Notes: a model not told the origin generated them from the sequence alone. 64,000 nt of DNA from an uncultured Vibrio sp. (GCF_963675395.1 NZ_OY776222.1:1302001-1366000), one strand, 5' to 3'; positions 26,802 through 37,184 are shown, numbered from the stretch's first letter. A program made the numbers and translations.

Positions 26802-29800
26802 TTTGGCGCTCTCCCTTTGGATCCAAAAATACAGTGCTGCAGATTTCAGCTTCAATCACGCTACCGTCTACCTGTGGGTAGTAAACCTTTTCTCCCATGC
26901 GGTCCAGACCACCCTTTACAAAGCCCATCGCGATACTGCGATTGAGGTTTGCACTCCAGTAACTAGACGTAATATGTCCAACCATTGGAACAGGAATCGG
27001 CGCATTTGGATCAAGCACACCTTGTGAACCTTCAGGAATAACCACGTTAGGGTCGATGGTTTTCAAGCCCACCAGTTGCTTACGATTTTCTCTTACACAG
27101 TCTTCACGTGCCATGCCTCGTTTACCGATAAAGCTGAATGGTTTGCTGTTCGCGACACACCATCCCATACCTAAATCGTAAGGGTGAACACTTCCGTCTG
27201 TATCCTGACCTGCGATGATGAAACCTTTCTCAGCACGCAAGATGTGCATCGTTTCAGTACCGTAAGGCGTGATGTCGTATTTCGCACCGTGTTCCATCAA
27301 CTTCTTCCAAACGTGAAGGCCGTAGTTCGCCTGTACGTTGATTTCGAATGACAGTTCGCCAGTGAAAGAGATACGGAAGATACGTGCGGGTACACCAGCA
27401 ACCGTCGCTTGTTTCCAGTCCATAAACGCAAAGTTTTCTTTACTTAGGTCGCAATCTGTTAACTCTTGAAGCAGTTTGCGGCTGTTTGGACCTGAAATTG
27501 TTGCTGTCGCCCAGTGGTCAGTAACTGAAGTAAAGTACACTTCAAGTTCTGGCCATTCTGTTTGATGGTATAGCTCTAACCACTCAAGTACGTGCGCCGC
27601 ACCACCAGTCGTCGTTGTCATCAAGAAATGATTTTCACCAAGACATGACGTTACACCATCGTCAAACACCATACCGTCTTCGCCACACATCAAGCCGTAG
27701 CGACACTTACCAACTGGCAGTTTTGCCCAAGCGTTACTGTAAATACGGCCCAGGAATTCACGCGCGTCTTTACCTTGAATGTCAATTTTACCAAGAGTAG
27801 ATGCGTCCAGAATGCCGACTGAGTTACGTACTGCCAGACACTCACGGTCAAGCGCTTGTTGCATCGTCTCTGCCGCTTTAGGGAAGTACCATGGACGCTT
27901 CCATTGACCAACATCTTCAAACAATGCGCCGTTTTCTAGGTGCCACTGATGCATTGCAGTGTAACGTTTAGGGTCAAACAGCTCTTTACAGTTACGTCCA
28001 GCAATCGCACCAAAGGTAACCGGCGTGTAGTTTGGACGGAAAATCGTCGTACCCGTTTCTGGAATTGACTTGTTCAGCGCGTTGGCGGCGATAGCCATAC
28101 CATTAATGTTACCTAGCTTACCCTGGTCGGTACCAAAGCCCATTGCTGTGTAACGTTTAACGTGTTCGATAGACTCAAAACCTTCACGACATGCCAGTTC
28201 AATACCAGCCGCTGTTACGTCATTTTGGAAGTCGACAAACTGTTTAGGCGCTTTCGATGTCTTTTTAGGGTGCGGGATATGGAACAATGCCATTGGCTTC
28301 GCTACCGGTAACTCATTGGTTTTTGGTAGCGCAACATCGACTGCACTCAGGCCTAACTCTTGGATTGCTTTATTACCAGCGTCAATACCTTCTTGCATTG
28401 CGCCTTTAGTAGTAAAGTTGCCGTTAATCGCACCTGCAATAAGCTGCTTCTGCTTAGTCTCACCAGGAACAAAACCGATGACCTCTTCGTTCCACACAGG
28501 ACGGCTGCCAGTGTGACAAGAAAGGTGTACTGCTGGGCTGTAACCGCCTGATGTCGCAATCGTATCAACTTGAATTGTCTCGCTCGAACCTTCGACTTTC
28601 TTACCGCTCGCATCGAGTTTGTTAATACGAACTCCAGTTACGCGCTTGCTTCCTAGCGCTTCAACAACCGCAGAGCCTTTAATGACACGGATACCCGCTT
28701 TAATCACACTCTGAATAATTGCACTGTCCGCATGCGTACGGGTATCAACAACTGCAGCAACTTTACGACCTGCACTATGCCAATCCAATGCTGTCTGGTA
28801 ACCACTGTCATTCGTCGTCATAACGACAAGGCTTTGACCCGGAACCACAGAATAACGATTGATGTATGTTGATACGGCACTACAAAGCATGCTGCCTGGT
28901 AAATCGTTGTTACCAAATACCAGTGGGCGCTCGTGAGAACCTGACGCCAACACAACCCATTTTGCGCGAACACGATGCAAACGCTGGCGAGCGGTATGCT
29001 TAGGCGCTAAATCAGTCAGGTGATCAGTACAACGTTCGTGGATAGTTAAGAAGTTATGATCGTGGTAGCCGTTTACAGTTGAGCGCGGTAGTAACTTCAC
29101 TTCCGGGCATGCTTCCAGCTCAGCCAGAACCTCTTGAACCCACTGAGTCGCTGGTCGGTTATCTACTTGTTCTTTAGTGTTAAGTAGGTTGCCGCCCATC
29201 TCACTTTGTTCGTCTGCAAGAATTACGCGAGCACCACTGCGTGCTGCTGTTAATGCAGCCATTAAACCTGCAGGGCCAGCACCAACAACTAAAACGTCGC
29301 AATGTTGGTTGATGTTTTCGTAACGATCTGGATCATTCTCTAGTGGTGAGCGACCTAGTCCCGCAGCACTACGAATGTATTTTTCGTAGGTTTCCCACAT
29401 TGATTTTGGGTACATGAAGGTTTTGTAGTAAAAGCCTGGAGGCATCATGCCGCCGCCGACTTTACCTAAAACGCCCATTACATCTTTATCTACGTTCGGC
29501 CAGCCATTGGTCGACTGACAAACGAGGCCATCGTAAAGCTCTTGCTGAGTCGCACGAATGTTAGGAACCTGTGTTGCTTCTGTCGCACCAAGTTGGAAGA
29601 TTGCATTTGGTTCTTCGGCACCTGCCGCGATGATGCCACGAGGACGACTGTATTTAAAACTACGACCTACAACATCAACACCATTTGCTAATAGCGCTGA
29701 AGCCAATGTGTCTCCAGCATAACCTGGGTATGACTTACCATTGAATTCAAAAGTCACTGACTTAGATTGGTCAACTCGACTTTGTGATGAAATACGATTT

Positions 29801-29811
29801 ACTTGTGTCAT
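26794..29811 (-). CDS. soxA: Sarcosine oxidase alpha subunit
   Basis: A 1005-residue alpha subunit. An N-terminal 2Fe-2S-like fold without the cluster cysteines is followed by an NAD-binding Rossmann segment (DVLVVGAGPAGLMAALTAAR, about 175-195). The C-terminal half is a GcvT-type folate domain that accepts the methyl carbon as methylene-THF (RNSVGILDASTLGKIDIQG, FTGELSFEINV). ATG 29811 is chosen because AAGGAG lies 8 bases before it; a GTG three codons upstream is weaker. The gene starts 12 bases after soxD and overlaps soxG. The complex oxidises sarcosine to glycine, H2O2 and methylene-THF. Confidence 0.96.
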   Translation of the reverse strand: MTQVNRISSQSRVDQSKSVTFEFNGKSYPGYAGDTLASALLANGVDVVGRSFKYSRPRGIIAAGAEEPNAIFQLGATEATQVPNIRATQQELYDGLVCQSTNGWPNVDKDVMGVLGKVGGGMMPPGFYYKTFMYPKSMWETYEKYIRSAAGLGRSPLENDPDRYENINQHCDVLVVGAGPAGLMAALTAARSGARVILADEQSEMGGNLLNTKEQVDNRPATQWVQEVLAELEACPEVKLLPRSTVNGYHDHNFLTIHERCTDHLTDLAPKHTARQRLHRVRAKWVVLASGSHERPLVFGNNDLPGSMLCSAVSTYINRYSVVPGQSLVVMTTNDSGYQTALDWHSAGRKVAAVVDTRTHADSAIIQSVIKAGIRVIKGSAVVEALGSKRVTGVRINKLDASGKKVEGSSETIQVDTIATSGGYSPAVHLSCHTGSRPVWNEEVIGFVPGETKQKQLIAGAINGNFTTKGAMQEGIDAGNKAIQELGLSAVDVALPKTNELPVAKPMALFHIPHPKKTSKAPKQFVDFQNDVTAAGIELACREGFESIEHVKRYTAMGFGTDQGKLGNINGMAIAANALNKSIPETGTTIFRPNYTPVTFGAIAGRNCKELFDPKRYTAMHQWHLENGALFEDVGQWKRPWYFPKAAETMQQALDRECLAVRNSVGILDASTLGKIDIQGKDAREFLGRIYSNAWAKLPVGKCRYGLMCGEDGMVFDDGVTSCLGENHFLMTTTTGGAAHVLEWLELYHQTEWPELEVYFTSVTDHWATATISGPNSRKLLQELTDCDLSKENFAFMDWKQATVAGVPARIFRISFTGELSFEINVQANYGLHVWKKLMEHGAKYDITPYGTETMHILRAEKGFIIAGQDTDGSVHPYDLGMGWCVANSKPFSFIGKRGMAREDCVRENRKQLVGLKTIDPNVVIPEGSQGVLDPNAPIPVPMVGHITSSYWSANLNRSIAMGFVKGGLDRMGEKVYYPQVDGSVIEAEICSTVFLDPKGERQNV

Positions 29812-29823
29812 CCTTAACACTCC

Positions 29824-30108
29824 TTACTCTGCAGCCAGTGAAGGTTGCTCACCAATCTTGTAGACTTCTTTAATTTCATAAGTCTGCGTGTCGCGTGTCA
29901 TGTTGAAAAACTTGCGACACCCTGCTGCGTGTACCCACATTTCGTGGTGAAGGCCTCTTGGGTTCTTACGGAAGAATAGGTATTGGCCCCATTCTTCATC
30001 TGTGCAGCTGTCCGCATCGACTGGACGTGTAATGTGAGCCTCACCTTTTGGGTGGAACTCTTCTTCTTCGCGATACTCACAGCAGTGAGGGCAATAAATC
30101 AGAAACAT
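29824..30108 (-). CDS. soxD: Sarcosine oxidase delta subunit
   Basis: A 94-residue subunit. Zinc ligands are visible as C6-x2-C9 at the N-terminus and H60 plus C64 in WVHAAGCRKFF, matching the known ligand set of delta subunits within one residue. It binds structural zinc at the complex surface. It lies between soxB (13 bases) and soxA (12 bases). Confidence 0.95.
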   Translation of the reverse strand: MFLIYCPHCCEYREEEEFHPKGEAHITRPVDADSCTDEEWGQYLFFRKNPRGLHHEMWVHAAGCRKFFNMTRDTQTYEIKEVYKIGEQPSLAAE

Positions 30109-30121
30109 AATTCTTCTCCTG

Positions 30122-31375
30122 TTAGTGCGCTACGCCCGCAGCACCGTGTTCGTCGATCAATGCACCATTGTTGAAGCGGAACATTGAGAAAGGTTCAGCC
30201 AGTTCATGCATTTCGCCTTTCGCCAAGCTGGCTGCAAATACATTGCCTGATCCAGGTGTTGCTTTAAATCCACCCGTACCCCAACCACAGTTGAAGAATA
30301 GGTTTTCAACCGGTGTTTTGGTGATGATTGGACAAGCGTCCGCTGTTGTATCAACAATGCCGCCCCACTGACGATTCATGCGTACTCGGGAGAAGATTGG
30401 GAACATTTCAACAATCGCCTGAACAGTGTGTTCGATAGTTGAGTAAGAACCGCGCTGACCGTAACCGTTGTAGCCATCGATACCTGCGCCGATAACCAAG
30501 TCGCCTTTATCTGATTGGCTAACGTAACCGTGTACGTGGTTCGACATTACAACGGTATCTAGAATTGGTTTAATCGGCTCTGATACCAACGCTTGCAGTG
30601 GATGAGACTCTAACGGCATATCGAAGCCAGCCATTTTCGCTAGCACACCTGAGTTCCCTGCTACCACACAACCAACTTTATCAGCCATGATGTCGCCGTA
30701 ACGGTTGGTTTTCACACCAGTAATCGCACCGTCTTCAATGATCATATCAACGACTTCAGTTTGCTGAATTAGGTCAACACCCATGCTGTCTGCACCGCGA
30801 GCGAAGCCCCATGCAACCGCATCGTGACGAGCAACACCAGCGTTTGCCTGCCATGATGCACCAAGGATTGGGTAACGAGTATTCGCAGAACAATCCATAT
30901 GCGGCACAAGTTCTTTAACCTGTTGTGTATCAAGCACTTCACCCTGGATACCATTTAGGCGGTTTGCTGCAACACGGCGTTCGATGTCTCGCATGTCTTG
31001 CAGCGTGTGTCCCAGATTGAGACAGCCGCGACGAGAGAACATCACGTTGTAGTTCAGGTCTTGTGACAAGCCATCCCATAATTTCAGTGAGTGTTCATAT
31101 AGAAATGCAGCTTCATCCCACAAATAGTTAGAACGAACGATGGTTGTATTACGCGCGGTATTACCACCACCTAAATAACCTTTTTCAATGACAGCAACAT
31201 TAGTAATGCCATGTTGTTTTGCCAAGTAGTAAGCGGTCGCTAATCCATGACCACCGCCACCAATAATAATGACGTCATACTTTTTCTTAGGCGTAGGATT
31301 GCGCCAGACACTTTGCCAATTTTCGTGATGGGAAAGCGAGTGTTTAAGTAGACCAAAACCTGAATAATGCTGCAT
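30122..31375 (-). CDS. soxB: Sarcosine oxidase beta subunit
   Basis: A 417-residue flavoprotein of the glycine oxidase family. [22 protein letters not shown] is the dinucleotide-binding motif. The [14 protein letters not shown] segment contains the His that in studied heterotetrameric enzymes carries the covalent FMN. The C-terminal [20 protein letters not shown] and [17 protein letters not shown] are family hallmarks. This subunit holds the site where sarcosine is oxidised to the imine that passes to the folate site in SoxA. It follows glyA by 41 bases. Confidence 0.96.
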   Translation of the reverse strand: MQHYSGFGLLKHSLSHHENWQSVWRNPTPKKKYDVIIIGGGGHGLATAYYLAKQHGITNVAVIEKGYLGGGNTARNTTIVRSNYLWDEAAFLYEHSLKLWDGLSQDLNYNVMFSRRGCLNLGHTLQDMRDIERRVAANRLNGIQGEVLDTQQVKELVPHMDCSANTRYPILGASWQANAGVARHDAVAWGFARGADSMGVDLIQQTEVVDMIIEDGAITGVKTNRYGDIMADKVGCVVAGNSGVLAKMAGFDMPLESHPLQALVSEPIKPILDTVVMSNHVHGYVSQSDKGDLVIGAGIDGYNGYGQRGSYSTIEHTVQAIVEMFPIFSRVRMNRQWGGIVDTTADACPIITKTPVENLFFNCGWGTGGFKATPGSGNVFAASLAKGEMHELAEPFSMFRFNNGALIDEHGAAGVAH

Positions 31376-31416
31376 TTGTCTATTCCTTCATTTCAGCTAA
31401 AGTCAAATACCGTTTT

Positions 31417-32679
31417 CTATTGGTATGCAGGGAAATCACGGCATAGTGACTGCACTTTGCTTCCTACGACTTCAATCGTGCTTGCCAGCGCTTGCGGGTC
31501 ATCAAGGACATCAAGAATGTCTGAGATCCAACCTGCCAGCATTTCACATTCTGCTTCACCGAAACCACGCGTTGTAATTACTGGCGTACCAATGCGCAGG
31601 CCTGAAGTAACGAATGGAGATTGTGGATCGTCCGGTACAGCATTTTTGTTTACCGTAATGCCCGCCATGCCAAGTGCTGCATCTGCCGCTTTACCTGTTA
31701 GTTTCTGACGGATTAAGCTCAACAGGAATAAGTGGTTGTCTGTACCACCTGATACAACGTCGAAACCGCGCTCGATAAATACTTTCGCCATTACCTGAGC
31801 ATTAGCCACAACTTGTTTCTGGTATTCAGCGAATTCTGGCTCTAACGCCTCTTTAAACGCTACTGCTTTTGCCGCAATCACGTGCATTAGAGGGCCACCC
31901 TGACCACCAGGGAAAACAGCAGAGTTGATCTTTTTCTCTAGTTCAGCGTCGCGAGAAACAATCAAACCACCGCGTGGACCGCGCAGAGTTTTGTGAGTTG
32001 TGGTTGCGACAACATCCGCGAAAGGAACTGGGTTTGGATAAACACCAGCCGCAACTAATCCCGCTACGTGCGCCATATCAACGAATAGGTAAGCGCCAAC
32101 TTTGTCTGCGATATCGCGGAAACGTTGCCAGTCAACGACACGTGAGTACGCTGAGAAACCAGCAACGATCATTTTAGGCTTGTGCTCTAGAGCAAGTTGT
32201 TCAACTTGTTCGTAGTCAATTTCGCCCGTTTCAGCGTTTAGACCATATTGGACTGCATTGTAGATTTTGCCTGAGAAGTTAACGTGCGAACCGTGAGTCA
32301 AGTGACCACCGTGAGCAAGGCTCATGCCTAATACTGTGTCACCTGGTTCACAAAGAGCCATGTACACAGCAGCGTTGGCTTGTGATCCTGAGTGTGGTTG
32401 TACGTTCGCGTATTCAGCTCCAAACAATTGTTTTGCACGTTCAATGGCCAATACTTCTACTTCATCAACGTACTTACAGCCACCGTAGTATCTTTTTGCT
32501 GGGTAACCCTCAGCGTATTTGTTGGTTAGTTTACTACCTTGAGCTTGCATCACTCGTGGGCTGGTGTAGTTTTCAGAAGCAATCAGCTCAATGTGGTCTT
32601 CTTGTCTCTGTTCTTCTTTTACAATCGCCGACCATAGTTCACTGTCGTACGCTTCGATATTTTGAGTAGTGTTAAACAT
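31417..32679 (-). CDS. glyA: Serine hydroxymethyltransferase
   Basis: A 420-residue PLP enzyme interconverting glycine plus methylene-THF with serine plus THF. The Schiff-base lysine lies in [16 protein letters not shown] (about residue 230). [16 protein letters not shown] and [17 protein letters not shown] are standard. AAGGAG stands just before ATG 32679. Its position at the head of soxBDAG-purU-sdaA shows a pathway copy: it consumes both products of sarcosine oxidase, glycine and methylene-THF, to make serine. The 430-base upstream region holds a strong terminator hairpin and a Shine-Dalgarno-led short ORF, so attenuation or separate transcription from gbcB is possible. Confidence 0.96.
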   Translation of the reverse strand: MFNTTQNIEAYDSELWSAIVKEEQRQEDHIELIASENYTSPRVMQAQGSKLTNKYAEGYPAKRYYGGCKYVDEVEVLAIERAKQLFGAEYANVQPHSGSQANAAVYMALCEPGDTVLGMSLAHGGHLTHGSHVNFSGKIYNAVQYGLNAETGEIDYEQVEQLALEHKPKMIVAGFSAYSRVVDWQRFRDIADKVGAYLFVDMAHVAGLVAAGVYPNPVPFADVVATTTHKTLRGPRGGLIVSRDAELEKKINSAVFPGGQGGPLMHVIAAKAVAFKEALEPEFAEYQKQVVANAQVMAKVFIERGFDVVSGGTDNHLFLLSLIRQKLTGKAADAALGMAGITVNKNAVPDDPQSPFVTSGLRIGTPVITTRGFGEAECEMLAGWISDILDVLDDPQALASTIEVVGSKVQSLCRDFPAYQ

Positions 32680-32789
32680 ATCTTCTCCTTGATACTGGAA
32701 TCTCGCTTCCCTGTTTAGGCATCAGGTTTGCCGCACGACGTTGAATTCAAAATCGTTACTATGAAACCTAATCGACAACTCAATAGTAA

Positions 32790-32930
32790 TTAATTCGTAA
32801 TATTGCGCTTGCGTAAATACGACAAAATCTGCGGATTTGCGACATCATTTAATTTATTTTTAAATAAAAAAAGCAGAGCTTGCGCTCTGCCAAAATCCCG
32901 ATAAAAATCAATAAGTCTTGTTATGTACAC
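32790..32930 (-). CDS. Possible 46-codon leader ORF before glyA
   Basis: On the minus strand a full Shine-Dalgarno (AAGGAGGT) is followed by a frame reading YITRLIDFYRDFGRAQALLF then LFKNKLNDVANPQILSYLRK and ending at TAA 32790. The only canonical start, GTG 32930, overlaps the Shine-Dalgarno; the properly spaced codon is ATA, a very rare start. A perfect terminator lies inside the frame. It may be an attenuator leader, a small protein with unusual start, or chance. No family recognised. Confidence 0.3.
   Translation of the reverse strand: MYITRLIDFYRDFGRAQALLFLFKNKLNDVANPQILSYLRKRNITN
32863..32891 (-). terminator. Terminator/attenuator hairpin upstream of glyA
   Basis: GCAGAGC-GCAA-GCTCTGC: 7-bp perfect stem with a stable GNRA-type tetraloop, followed by seven T on the minus strand. 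It lies about 220 bases after gbcB and 185 before glyA. Confidence 0.85.
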
Positions 32931-33110
32931 CTCCTTGTCTACAACCCTAAAAAATCATTGTTAATATATTTATTAACAGTGAATTTAGCGCAAGATCTTT
33001 CAGTTCTTAATTCAAATACATGAGAGTTTTAAATTCACCAAATTAAATTTATTGACACTTATTGTTTGAATTAAGTACTGAAATTAAGGTAATGATTTTT
33101 TACTGATTGA

Positions 33111-34238
33111 TTAGCATTCGATAACGACGTTTCCGTTAGGAACACTGCAGCAAGAAAGAATGTAACCATCTGCGACATCTTCATCAGTAATACCGCCGTT
33201 GTGGCTCATTTCTACATCACCACTGACTTTCTTGACCTTACATGTACCGCAAATACCCATACCACAAGCTTTTGGAATGGTCAGTCCTGCTTTAGCCGCG
33301 GCAGCGTGAACGGTTTCACCCGGCGCAACCTGAACTTGCTTGTCGCTTTCCGTGAACATGACTTCGATTAGATCGCTTTCAGTCAATTGTTCTGCTTCTT
33401 CCGCTGCAATTTCAGCATCCTGAACCGCTTGTTCTTCTACGCCAGCTGGGGCCTCACCGAATGCTTCTTCATGATAGTGATCCATGTTGAAACCTAGTCT
33501 GACAAGGATAGATTTTACTGCTCGCATGTATGGTGTCGGACCACAACAGAAAATTTCACGCTCATGTAAATCTGGTGTAATCATCAGTAGTTTGATGTCG
33601 TCTAGATAACCGCGATATCCCGACCAGTTTTGTCCCGATTCCAGACGCTCACAAATTAGATGCAAGTGGAAGTTAGAAATACGCGATGACATGAATTCAA
33701 GTTCACGATGGAAGATAATGTCACGCGGCGTACGAGCACTGTGAACAAAAGTAACATCAACGTCGCTATTGGTATCATAGATCCAGCGAGCCATAGACAT
33801 CAGCGGCGTTACACCTACCCCACCCGATAACAGAAGTACTTTCTCTGCTGGGAAGTCAATGCTGTTAAATGCCCCGACCGGTCCATGAACAGCGAGTTCT
33901 GAACCTTCTTCCAGGTTGTCGTGAATCCAGTTAGATACAAATCCACCCGGCACACGCTTAACCGTGATCGAAAAACTGTAAGGAACTGACGGTGAACTCG
34001 AAATGGTATAAGAACGGAAAACTTGCTCGCCTTCAATTTCAAGCTCAAGCGTGACAAATTGACCAGGCTTAAAGAAAAACATGGTCGGCTGTTCAGCCAT
34101 AAAACAAAAAGTTTTGGTGTCCCAAGTTTCTTGAATGGTTTTTACGCAACGAACTGCGTGACGACCGTTATCCCAAATTTGAGTTTCAACAGGTATAAAA
34201 GAGCCACTGGTGGCTAGAGAGTTCATTGGGGTATTCAT
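33111..34238 (-). CDS. gbcB: Glycine betaine monooxygenase, reductase subunit
   Basis: A 375-residue electron-transfer flavoprotein. FAD-binding RSYTISSSPS (about 87-96) is followed by the NAD-binding LLLSGGVGVTPLMSMARW. A C-terminal plant-type 2Fe-2S domain has ACGMGICGTCKVKK and a distal CC. It passes electrons from NADH to the Rieske oxygenase GbcA. A roughly 25-residue acidic linker (EEQAVQDAEIAAEEAEQL) connects the reductase and ferredoxin parts. GGAGAAGCCGGAT precedes ATG 34238. It is divergent from gbcA across a 313-base regulatory region. Closely similar reductases serve stachydrine or carnitine oxygenases, but the neighbours point to betaine. Confidence 0.92.
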   Translation of the reverse strand: MNTPMNSLATSGSFIPVETQIWDNGRHAVRCVKTIQETWDTKTFCFMAEQPTMFFFKPGQFVTLELEIEGEQVFRSYTISSSPSVPYSFSITVKRVPGGFVSNWIHDNLEEGSELAVHGPVGAFNSIDFPAEKVLLLSGGVGVTPLMSMARWIYDTNSDVDVTFVHSARTPRDIIFHRELEFMSSRISNFHLHLICERLESGQNWSGYRGYLDDIKLLMITPDLHEREIFCCGPTPYMRAVKSILVRLGFNMDHYHEEAFGEAPAGVEEQAVQDAEIAAEEAEQLTESDLIEVMFTESDKQVQVAPGETVHAAAAKAGLTIPKACGMGICGTCKVKKVSGDVEMSHNGGITDEDVADGYILSCCSVPNGNVVIEC

Positions 34239-34551
34239 ATCCGGCTTCTCCGCAACGGTGTATTTGGTGGATTCCCTCCATGGGTTGTGCTTATTTTGGG
34301 TATTATTGACTATTCGAGTTATCCATTAACGACACGGAGTTATCCAAAACGGTCACGTAGGGAAAATTAGTTTATTGCGTGTCTTAAATAGGCTCACTTG
34401 ATGTCGCATTTAGACCACTTCTTAACATGCCAATAATGGCAGGATATCTCCGAGCCAAACATTTACCCACTATTAGTAAGGCTGTTGGCCAAAAACGCAT
34501 GGAAGCCCCTAGTAGGGCGTATCGTCCACATTTTCTAGAAGAAGATAGACA
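34239..34551. promoter_or_regulatory. Divergent gbcB/gbcA promoter region
   Basis: 313 bases between divergent genes, with a palindrome TGCCAATAATGGCA at 34428-34441 that may be an activator or repressor site. A GbdR-type activator would be expected to act here; I could not match its operator with certainty. Confidence 0.5.
34428..34441. promoter_or_regulatory. Palindrome upstream of gbcA
   Basis: TGCCA-ATAA-TGGCA, perfect 5-bp arms, about 110 bases before the gbcA ATG. Candidate regulator site by position only. Confidence 0.35.
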
Positions 34552-35811
34552 ATGACACAAAACGATATTCTCAACATCAGCTACTCGAGCCTAGAAGTAG
34601 CTCGAGCAGAAATGAAAAAAATGCTCGAAGAGCGTCGTATTAATTATTCACTACCGCGTCCGTTGTATAACGATCCACTTCTATTCAAAATTGATGTAGA
34701 AGAGATCTTTCAGAAGGAGTGGTTATTTGTTGGCATGACGAGTGAGATACCGTCAAAAGGTGACTACTTTACAGTAGAAATCGCACAAAGCCCTGTGCTC
34801 ATCGTGCGTGACGCAGACGGTCAAGTTAACGCGTTCCACAATACGTGTCGCCACCGCGGTTCTCGAATCTGTTTAGAGCACAGAGGAAAAGTGGCCAATT
34901 TGGTTTGTCCTTACCACCAGTGGACTTACGACACAAAAGGGAATTTGTTATTCGCCGGTACTGAAATGGGCGATGAGTTTGATATGCAAAAACACAAACT
35001 CAAACCAGTTCATTGTAAAACTGCAGGTGGCTTTATCTTTATCTGCCTTGGCGAGCAGCCACCAGAATCAGATTTTGATGAGTTCCTAGCGACGCTAGAA
35101 GAATACATGGAACCGTACGATGTCGAGAACACCAAACTCGCTGTTGAATCCAACATGTATGAAAAAGCGAACTGGAAACTTGTTCTGGAAAACAACCGCG
35201 AATGTTATCACTGTAGCGGTAGCCATCCAGAGCTACTAAACACGCTTCTGGAGTGGGATGACACGAACGATCCTCGTGCTCCCAAAGAGTTCTTAGATTA
35301 CTACGAGCGTATGGCTGCAGAGTGGGATGCAGAATCGATCCCGCACGAACATAAAAAATACGGCAGTAGAAACCGCCTGGTGCGTATGCCTTTGAAAGAA
35401 GGGACGTCTGTAATGACCATCGATGGTTCGGCCAGTTCACAAAAACTGCTAGGCCGTATCAAAAATGACAAGTTGGGCTCTTTACGTATTTTGCATCTAC
35501 CTAACTCGTGGAACCACATGCAAAGTGATCACTTTATCGTTTTCCGCGTTCTGCCAATCTCAGCGCAAGAATCGATGGTAACGACCAAGTGGTTTGTTCA
35601 CAAAGACGCGATTGAAGGTGTGGATTATGATCCAGAAAACCTACGTCGTGTTTGGGACGCAACAAACGAACAGGACCGTCGACTTGGTGAAGAGAACCAA
35701 CGTGGTATCAACTCACTAAGCTACGAACCAGGACCTTACTCTGAAACGTTTGAGTTTGGTGTTATTGATTTCATCAACTGGTACGCAGAACGAATCCAGG
35801 AAAAGTTGTAA
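34552..35811 (+). CDS. gbcA: Glycine betaine monooxygenase, Rieske oxygenase subunit
   Basis: A 419-residue Rieske non-heme iron oxygenase that removes one methyl of glycine betaine as formaldehyde, giving dimethylglycine. The Rieske 2Fe-2S site is CRHRGSRIC with CPYHQW (C-x-H and C-x2-H). The catalytic iron site follows in ENNRECYHCSGSHPELL, with the two His and a later Asp. It is divergent from its reductase gbcB and ends in a strong terminator, so it is transcribed alone. Homologues include carnitine and stachydrine demethylases; context with gbcB, dgcAB and soxBDAG supports betaine. Confidence 0.94.
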   Translation: MTQNDILNISYSSLEVARAEMKKMLEERRINYSLPRPLYNDPLLFKIDVEEIFQKEWLFVGMTSEIPSKGDYFTVEIAQSPVLIVRDADGQVNAFHNTCRHRGSRICLEHRGKVANLVCPYHQWTYDTKGNLLFAGTEMGDEFDMQKHKLKPVHCKTAGGFIFICLGEQPPESDFDEFLATLEEYMEPYDVENTKLAVESNMYEKANWKLVLENNRECYHCSGSHPELLNTLLEWDDTNDPRAPKEFLDYYERMAAEWDAESIPHEHKKYGSRNRLVRMPLKEGTSVMTIDGSASSQKLLGRIKNDKLGSLRILHLPNSWNHMQSDHFIVFRVLPISAQESMVTTKWFVHKDAIEGVDYDPENLRRVWDATNEQDRRLGEENQRGINSLSYEPGPYSETFEFGVIDFINWYAERIQEKL

Positions 35812-35831
35812 TCTACAATGCTCCATAACCC

Positions 35832-35859
35832 AAGCCCCATCTCACGATGGGGCTTTTTT
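35832..35859 (+). terminator. Terminator of gbcA
   Basis: AAGCCCCATC/GATGGGGCTT perfect stem, TCAC loop, T-run. Confidence 0.92.
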
Positions 35860-35912
35860 AATACTATTATCTGTCCCGAACGGTATAAAAAGCGCTCAGG
35901 AGTTCGAGCGAC

Positions 35913-37184
35913 TTAAACCAGCTCTTTGATAATTTTCTCTAGTTTATCCAAGCCTTCGTTGAGAACTTCAGATTCAATGGTCAGTGCTGGAAGTAGACGA
36001 ATTACATTCGCTTTTACGCCACAAGAAAGCAGGATAACACCATTCTCTTGCGCCTTGCTAATGATTGCCTTAGTAAGATCTTGTAGTGGCTGACCAGATT
36101 CTGGATCAGTGAACTCGATTGCCATCATCGCGCCAATCGTACGTACCTGACCGATTTGTGGAACCGTCTCTTGCAGTTTCGTCATACGTACGTTGACAAC
36201 TTCACCAATACCGATCGCTTTTGCACACAACTGCTCTTCTTCAATGATCTTTAACACTTCCAGACCAGCAACACAGCCCATCGGAGAGCCTGCATAGGTA
36301 CCACCAAGTCCACCGGCTGGTGCTGAGTCCATAACGTCAGCTTTGCCAACCACGGCAGAAATTGGGAAGCCACCAGCAATGCCTTTTGCCATAGTCACCA
36401 TGTCTGGTTCGATACCTAAATACTCAGTGGCAAACATTTTACCAGTACGTGCAAAGCCCGCTTGGATTTCATCAGCAATCAACATGATTCCATATTTATC
36501 ACAGATATCACGTAAGCCTTGCGCGAAGGCAACTGGTGCTTGGTAGAATCCGCCTTCACCTTGTACTGGTTCGAAAATGATCGCCGCAACACGTGCTGCT
36601 TCGATATCACAAGCGAATAGGTCCTCAAGTGCTTGCAAGCTTTGTTCTACAGATACACCGTGGAACTCGTTCGGGTACGGCGCATGGAAGACTTCGCCAG
36701 GGAACGGACCAAAACTCGCTTTGTACGGCGCTACTTTACCCGTCAGAGCCATCGTCAGGTTAGTACGACCATGGAAAGCACCTTTAAATGCAATCACGCC
36801 GCTACGACCAGTGTGTGCACGAGCCACTTTTACCGCGTTTTCCACGGCTTCCGCGCCTGTAGTCAGGAAAATCGCTTTCTTTTCTGAGTCGCCCGGTGCG
36901 ATTTGAGTTAACTTCTCTGCCAACTCAACAAACGATTCATAAGGTGTCACCAAAGCGCAGGTATGAGAAAAGTTATCTAACTGTGCTTTTACTGCCTCAG
37001 TAATACGCTTGTTGGCGTGACCCGTATTGTTTACCGCAATTCCCGCCGCAAAATCGATATATCTATTGCCTTCCACATCCCAGATTAGGGCGTTTTCAGC
37101 TTTGGCAACATACAGTGGGTAAAGTGCGCCCATACCGTTAGAAAATACCTGATTTCTTCTCTCGTGTAGTTGTTGGTTAGTCAT
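35913..37184 (-). CDS. gabT: 4-aminobutyrate aminotransferase
   Basis: A 423-residue class III PLP aminotransferase. It shows NTGHANKRITEAVKAQL, FLTTGAEAVENAVKVAR, GAFHGRTNLTMALTGK, the PLP Asp segment LIADEIQAGFARTGK and the Schiff-base lysine in MVTMAKGIAGGFPISAV. The substrate class (GABA transaminase) fits the nearby succinate-semialdehyde dehydrogenase at 41076. ATG 37184 with AAGGA is preferred over an ATG eight codons upstream. It moves the amino group of GABA or 5-aminovalerate to 2-oxoglutarate. The TRAP transporter genes lie just upstream on the same strand. Confidence 0.92.
   Translation of the reverse strand: MTNQQLHERRNQVFSNGMGALYPLYVAKAENALIWDVEGNRYIDFAAGIAVNNTGHANKRITEAVKAQLDNFSHTCALVTPYESFVELAEKLTQIAPGDSEKKAIFLTTGAEAVENAVKVARAHTGRSGVIAFKGAFHGRTNLTMALTGKVAPYKASFGPFPGEVFHAPYPNEFHGVSVEQSLQALEDLFACDIEAARVAAIIFEPVQGEGGFYQAPVAFAQGLRDICDKYGIMLIADEIQAGFARTGKMFATEYLGIEPDMVTMAKGIAGGFPISAVVGKADVMDSAPAGGLGGTYAGSPMGCVAGLEVLKIIEEEQLCAKAIGIGEVVNVRMTKLQETVPQIGQVRTIGAMMAIEFTDPESGQPLQDLTKAIISKAQENGVILLSCGVKANVIRLLPALTIESEVLNEGLDKLEKIIKELV

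Larger units (their letters stand above)
32680..33110. other. glyA leader / gbcB-glyA intergenic region
   Basis: 431 A+T-rich bases on the minus-strand path from gbcB to glyA. It contains a strong Shine-Dalgarno (AAGGAGGT), a perfect terminator hairpin and an open frame of 46 codons (listed separately). No glycine or other known riboswitch was recognised. Confidence 0.5.

Noticed and set aside
32680..33110. Glycine riboswitch before glyA
   Set aside because: No tandem aptamer core was recognisable; only a Shine-Dalgarno and a terminator are clear.
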